Positions 22,925-24,339 of a stretch of DNA of 24,339 nt are shown here, one piece after another (positions within the stretch are counted from its first letter, which is position 1; the number at the start of each line of letters is the position of its first letter). The notes below the pieces were generated by a model that saw only the letters and a list, made by a program, of their open reading frames with translations, was not told the origin of the DNA and made no database searches. The translations under genes and the position numbers were made by a program. Source of the DNA: Saprospiraceae bacterium (lineage in GTDB: Bacteria; Bacteroidota; Bacteroidia; Bacteroidales; JAIPBB01); contig JAIPBB010000028.1 of the NCBI GenBank assembly GCA_021739805.1, positions 1 through 24,339 of the forward strand. The letters run 5' to 3'.

Positions 22925-24286
22925 ATGAAAAAGAAAAATACAGTTTTTTTGCCTATAGAAACTAAGGTAAGGGAATTTGAAAGTAAGGTTTTGCTTTCTT
23001 CTTTTCTCTTGAATGAGGGATTCGATATAGTAATTGGTGCAAGAGGAGCAATTCAAAGAGAACTGAACTATGGCAAAGGTGGTTTGTTGATTTATAAGAG
23101 TATTTCATCGGTATTATTTGATAAGTTTGAAAAATATCGGAAAAATGGCACAAAAATTATTATTGTTGATGAGGAAGGCACTGTTTTTTTTAGCAATGAA
23201 GAAGAAACTGTGAAATCCAGAGTGCCATCAGAAAGTTTTAAATATCTTGATGATTTTTATGTTTCTGGAGAAAGAATTAAGGAGTTAATAACGAATTATT
23301 ATGAACATACAAAAGAGCTGTCAATATATGTTACCGGAAATCCAAGGTTTGATTTATTAAAACCTAAGTATCGTGAATTATATGAAGATATTATTAAGGA
23401 AAGAGCAATATTGTATGGTAAATATATATTAATTAATACAACATTTGGATCTGGTAACCCTTTTGATGGTTGGGATACTCAGAAAGAAAGAATATGTAAC
23501 AATGCTGATTTTACTAATGAAGTTAGAAATGTTTTATTAGATAAAATGGAATGGGATAAAATGAATATTCAATCCTATATTGATGCTGTAAAACAATTAA
23601 GTAAAGAATTTCCTGATTATTCAATTATTATTCGCCCTCATCCATCTGAGAATTTAAATGGCTACTCAAAAGAATTATCATCTTATAAAAAGGTGTTTAT
23701 AGTTCGTGAAGGAAACGTATACCCATGGATTTTTGGTGCATCAGTAATTATTCATTATGATTGTACAACCGGAGTTGAGGCTAAGATAGCATCAAGACCT
23801 GTAATATCGTTTACTCCAAATTATAATCAAAATCTAGCAGCCTGGTTACCGATTAGTATTAGTGATTATCGTGCCAATAATGTAGATGAACTCATTTTTC
23901 ATATCACAAATGTTATTGATGGAAATGCAACAGATTTTTCATTAGATAGTAACAAAATCAAGATTTTAAATGAATACATATTAAATATTAGTGACAACGA
24001 GGCTACACTAACCATTGTTAAAGCCATTATGGAAAATAGTAATAATTACGAATATTTTGTCCTTTCTAGTATAAAACTATTTTATAAGCGAATATATGAT
24101 TCTATGCGCAAATTGAAGAAAAATTTGCTTTCTGTCAAATCAGCATATTATAGTCGTTTTGAGGGAATAACAAAACATGAAACAAAACTAATGATTGATA
24201 AATTGATTGCTATAAATAAGTTGAATGTTAAATGTACAGTATCTAGATATGGATCAGATGCGATAATTATTAAGGAAAAGATTTAG
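22925..24286 (+). CDS. Putative surface carbohydrate biosynthesis protein (GT-B-like transferase)
   Basis: 453 residues. It resembles the 'surface carbohydrate biosynthesis protein' group seen in nonulosonic acid clusters (recalled as TIGR04396-like, not checked). Visible motifs are TKVREFESKVLLSSFL near the N terminus, GTKIIIVDEEG (75-85), VTGNPRFDLL (136-145), IIIRPHPSEN (234-243) and IIHYDCTTGVEAKIASRPVISF (275-296). The last two are the kind of UDP/CMP-binding elements found in GT-B transferases such as CDP-glycerol glycerophosphotransferases and capsule transferases. A cytosolic or membrane-associated glycosyltransferase, perhaps for the CMP-nonulosonic acid, is a reasonable inference. 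The C-terminal ~80 residues are basic and helical, which may support membrane contact. It begins 4 bp after wzx. Confidence 0.7.
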   Translation: MKKKNTVFLPIETKVREFESKVLLSSFLLNEGFDIVIGARGAIQRELNYGKGGLLIYKSISSVLFDKFEKYRKNGTKIIIVDEEGTVFFSNEEETVKSRVPSESFKYLDDFYVSGERIKELITNYYEHTKELSIYVTGNPRFDLLKPKYRELYEDIIKERAILYGKYILINTTFGSGNPFDGWDTQKERICNNADFTNEVRNVLLDKMEWDKMNIQSYIDAVKQLSKEFPDYSIIIRPHPSENLNGYSKELSSYKKVFIVREGNVYPWIFGASVIIHYDCTTGVEAKIASRPVISFTPNYNQNLAAWLPISISDYRANNVDELIFHITNVIDGNATDFSLDSNKIKILNEYILNISDNEATLTIVKAIMENSNNYEYFVLSSIKLFYKRIYDSMRKLKKNLLSVKSAYYSRFEGITKHETKLMIDKLIAINKLNVKCTVSRYGSDAIIIKEKI

Positions 24287-24323
24287 TTAGTGAGAATACA
24301 ATTGTTAGATATAAATTAAGTTT

Positions 24324-24339
24324 ATGAAAGTATTAAACC
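24324..24339 (+). CDS. Start of the next cluster gene (truncated by window edge)
   Basis: An ATG at 24324 begins MKVLN and runs off the end of the window. It lies 37 bp after the preceding stop on the same strand, so it is probably the next gene of the operon. Five residues are too few to identify it; missing pathway genes such as legG/neuC or a glycosyltransferase could follow. Confidence 0.35.

Noticed and set aside
1..24339. tRNA, rRNA, riboswitch, insertion sequence or phage genes
   Set aside because: On reading both strands I found no cloverleaf-type sequence, rRNA segment, transposase or integrase that I could support.

Overview
The window looks like an accessory chromosomal region of a Bacteroidetes/Bacteroidota bacterium. 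The DNA is strongly AT-rich. The minus-strand gene encodes a secreted PKD-repeat protein with a C-terminal type IX secretion (T9SS) sorting domain, a lineage hallmark. Shine-Dalgarno sequences are mostly absent, some starts are TTG, and the intergenic DNA carries short dispersed repeats common in this phylum. The genus cannot be read from the sequence.

Layout. (1) 1-2074: the 3' end of an AAA-type ATPase gene, about 600 bp of repeat-rich non-coding DNA, then a two-gene cassette (small DUF6922-like protein plus AbiEii-type nucleotidyltransferase) flanked by near-identical 42-bp direct repeats. (2) 2075-5548, minus strand: a 1157-residue secreted multidomain surface protein whose coding sequence contains a short REP-like element. 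(3) 5737-24286, plus strand: a long, tightly packed surface-polysaccharide cluster whose final gene begins at the right edge.

The cluster mixes several sugar modules. A nonulosonic (legionaminic-type) acid module includes a PtmE-like CBS-nucleotidyltransferase, LegC aminotransferase, LegI/NeuB synthase and LegF/NeuA cytidylyltransferase, with acyltransferases and a MaoC-type hydratase. Gmd plus a PerA-like aminotransferase should make GDP-perosamine; this pair sits between legI and legF. GT2, DUF2304, a small EamA/SMR-type transporter and GT39 genes suggest lipid-linked sugar transfer on the periplasmic side. Wzy-like and Wzx-like proteins give the polymerase and flippase of a Wzx/Wzy pathway. 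An SDR epimerase, a methyltransferase, a xylose-isomerase-like TIM barrel protein and a putative GT-B-type surface carbohydrate protein complete the set.

The most informative observations are genes in decay. A 48-codon remnant with two in-frame stops matches the N terminus of the 4,6-dehydratase LegB, directly ahead of the cluster. A frameshifted tail of a second hexapeptide acyltransferase lies before ptmE. The EamA-like transporter is split by one in-frame TAA. No intact LegB or LegG is visible, so the legionaminic pathway is either completed outside the window or has been remodelled. The cluster reads as a mosaic in active turnover. I see no wholly new enzyme system that the sequence alone can prove; the best candidates for new chemistry are the hydratase-acyltransferase pair (possible 3-hydroxyacyl sugar substituent) and the repeat-flanked toxin-like cassette.
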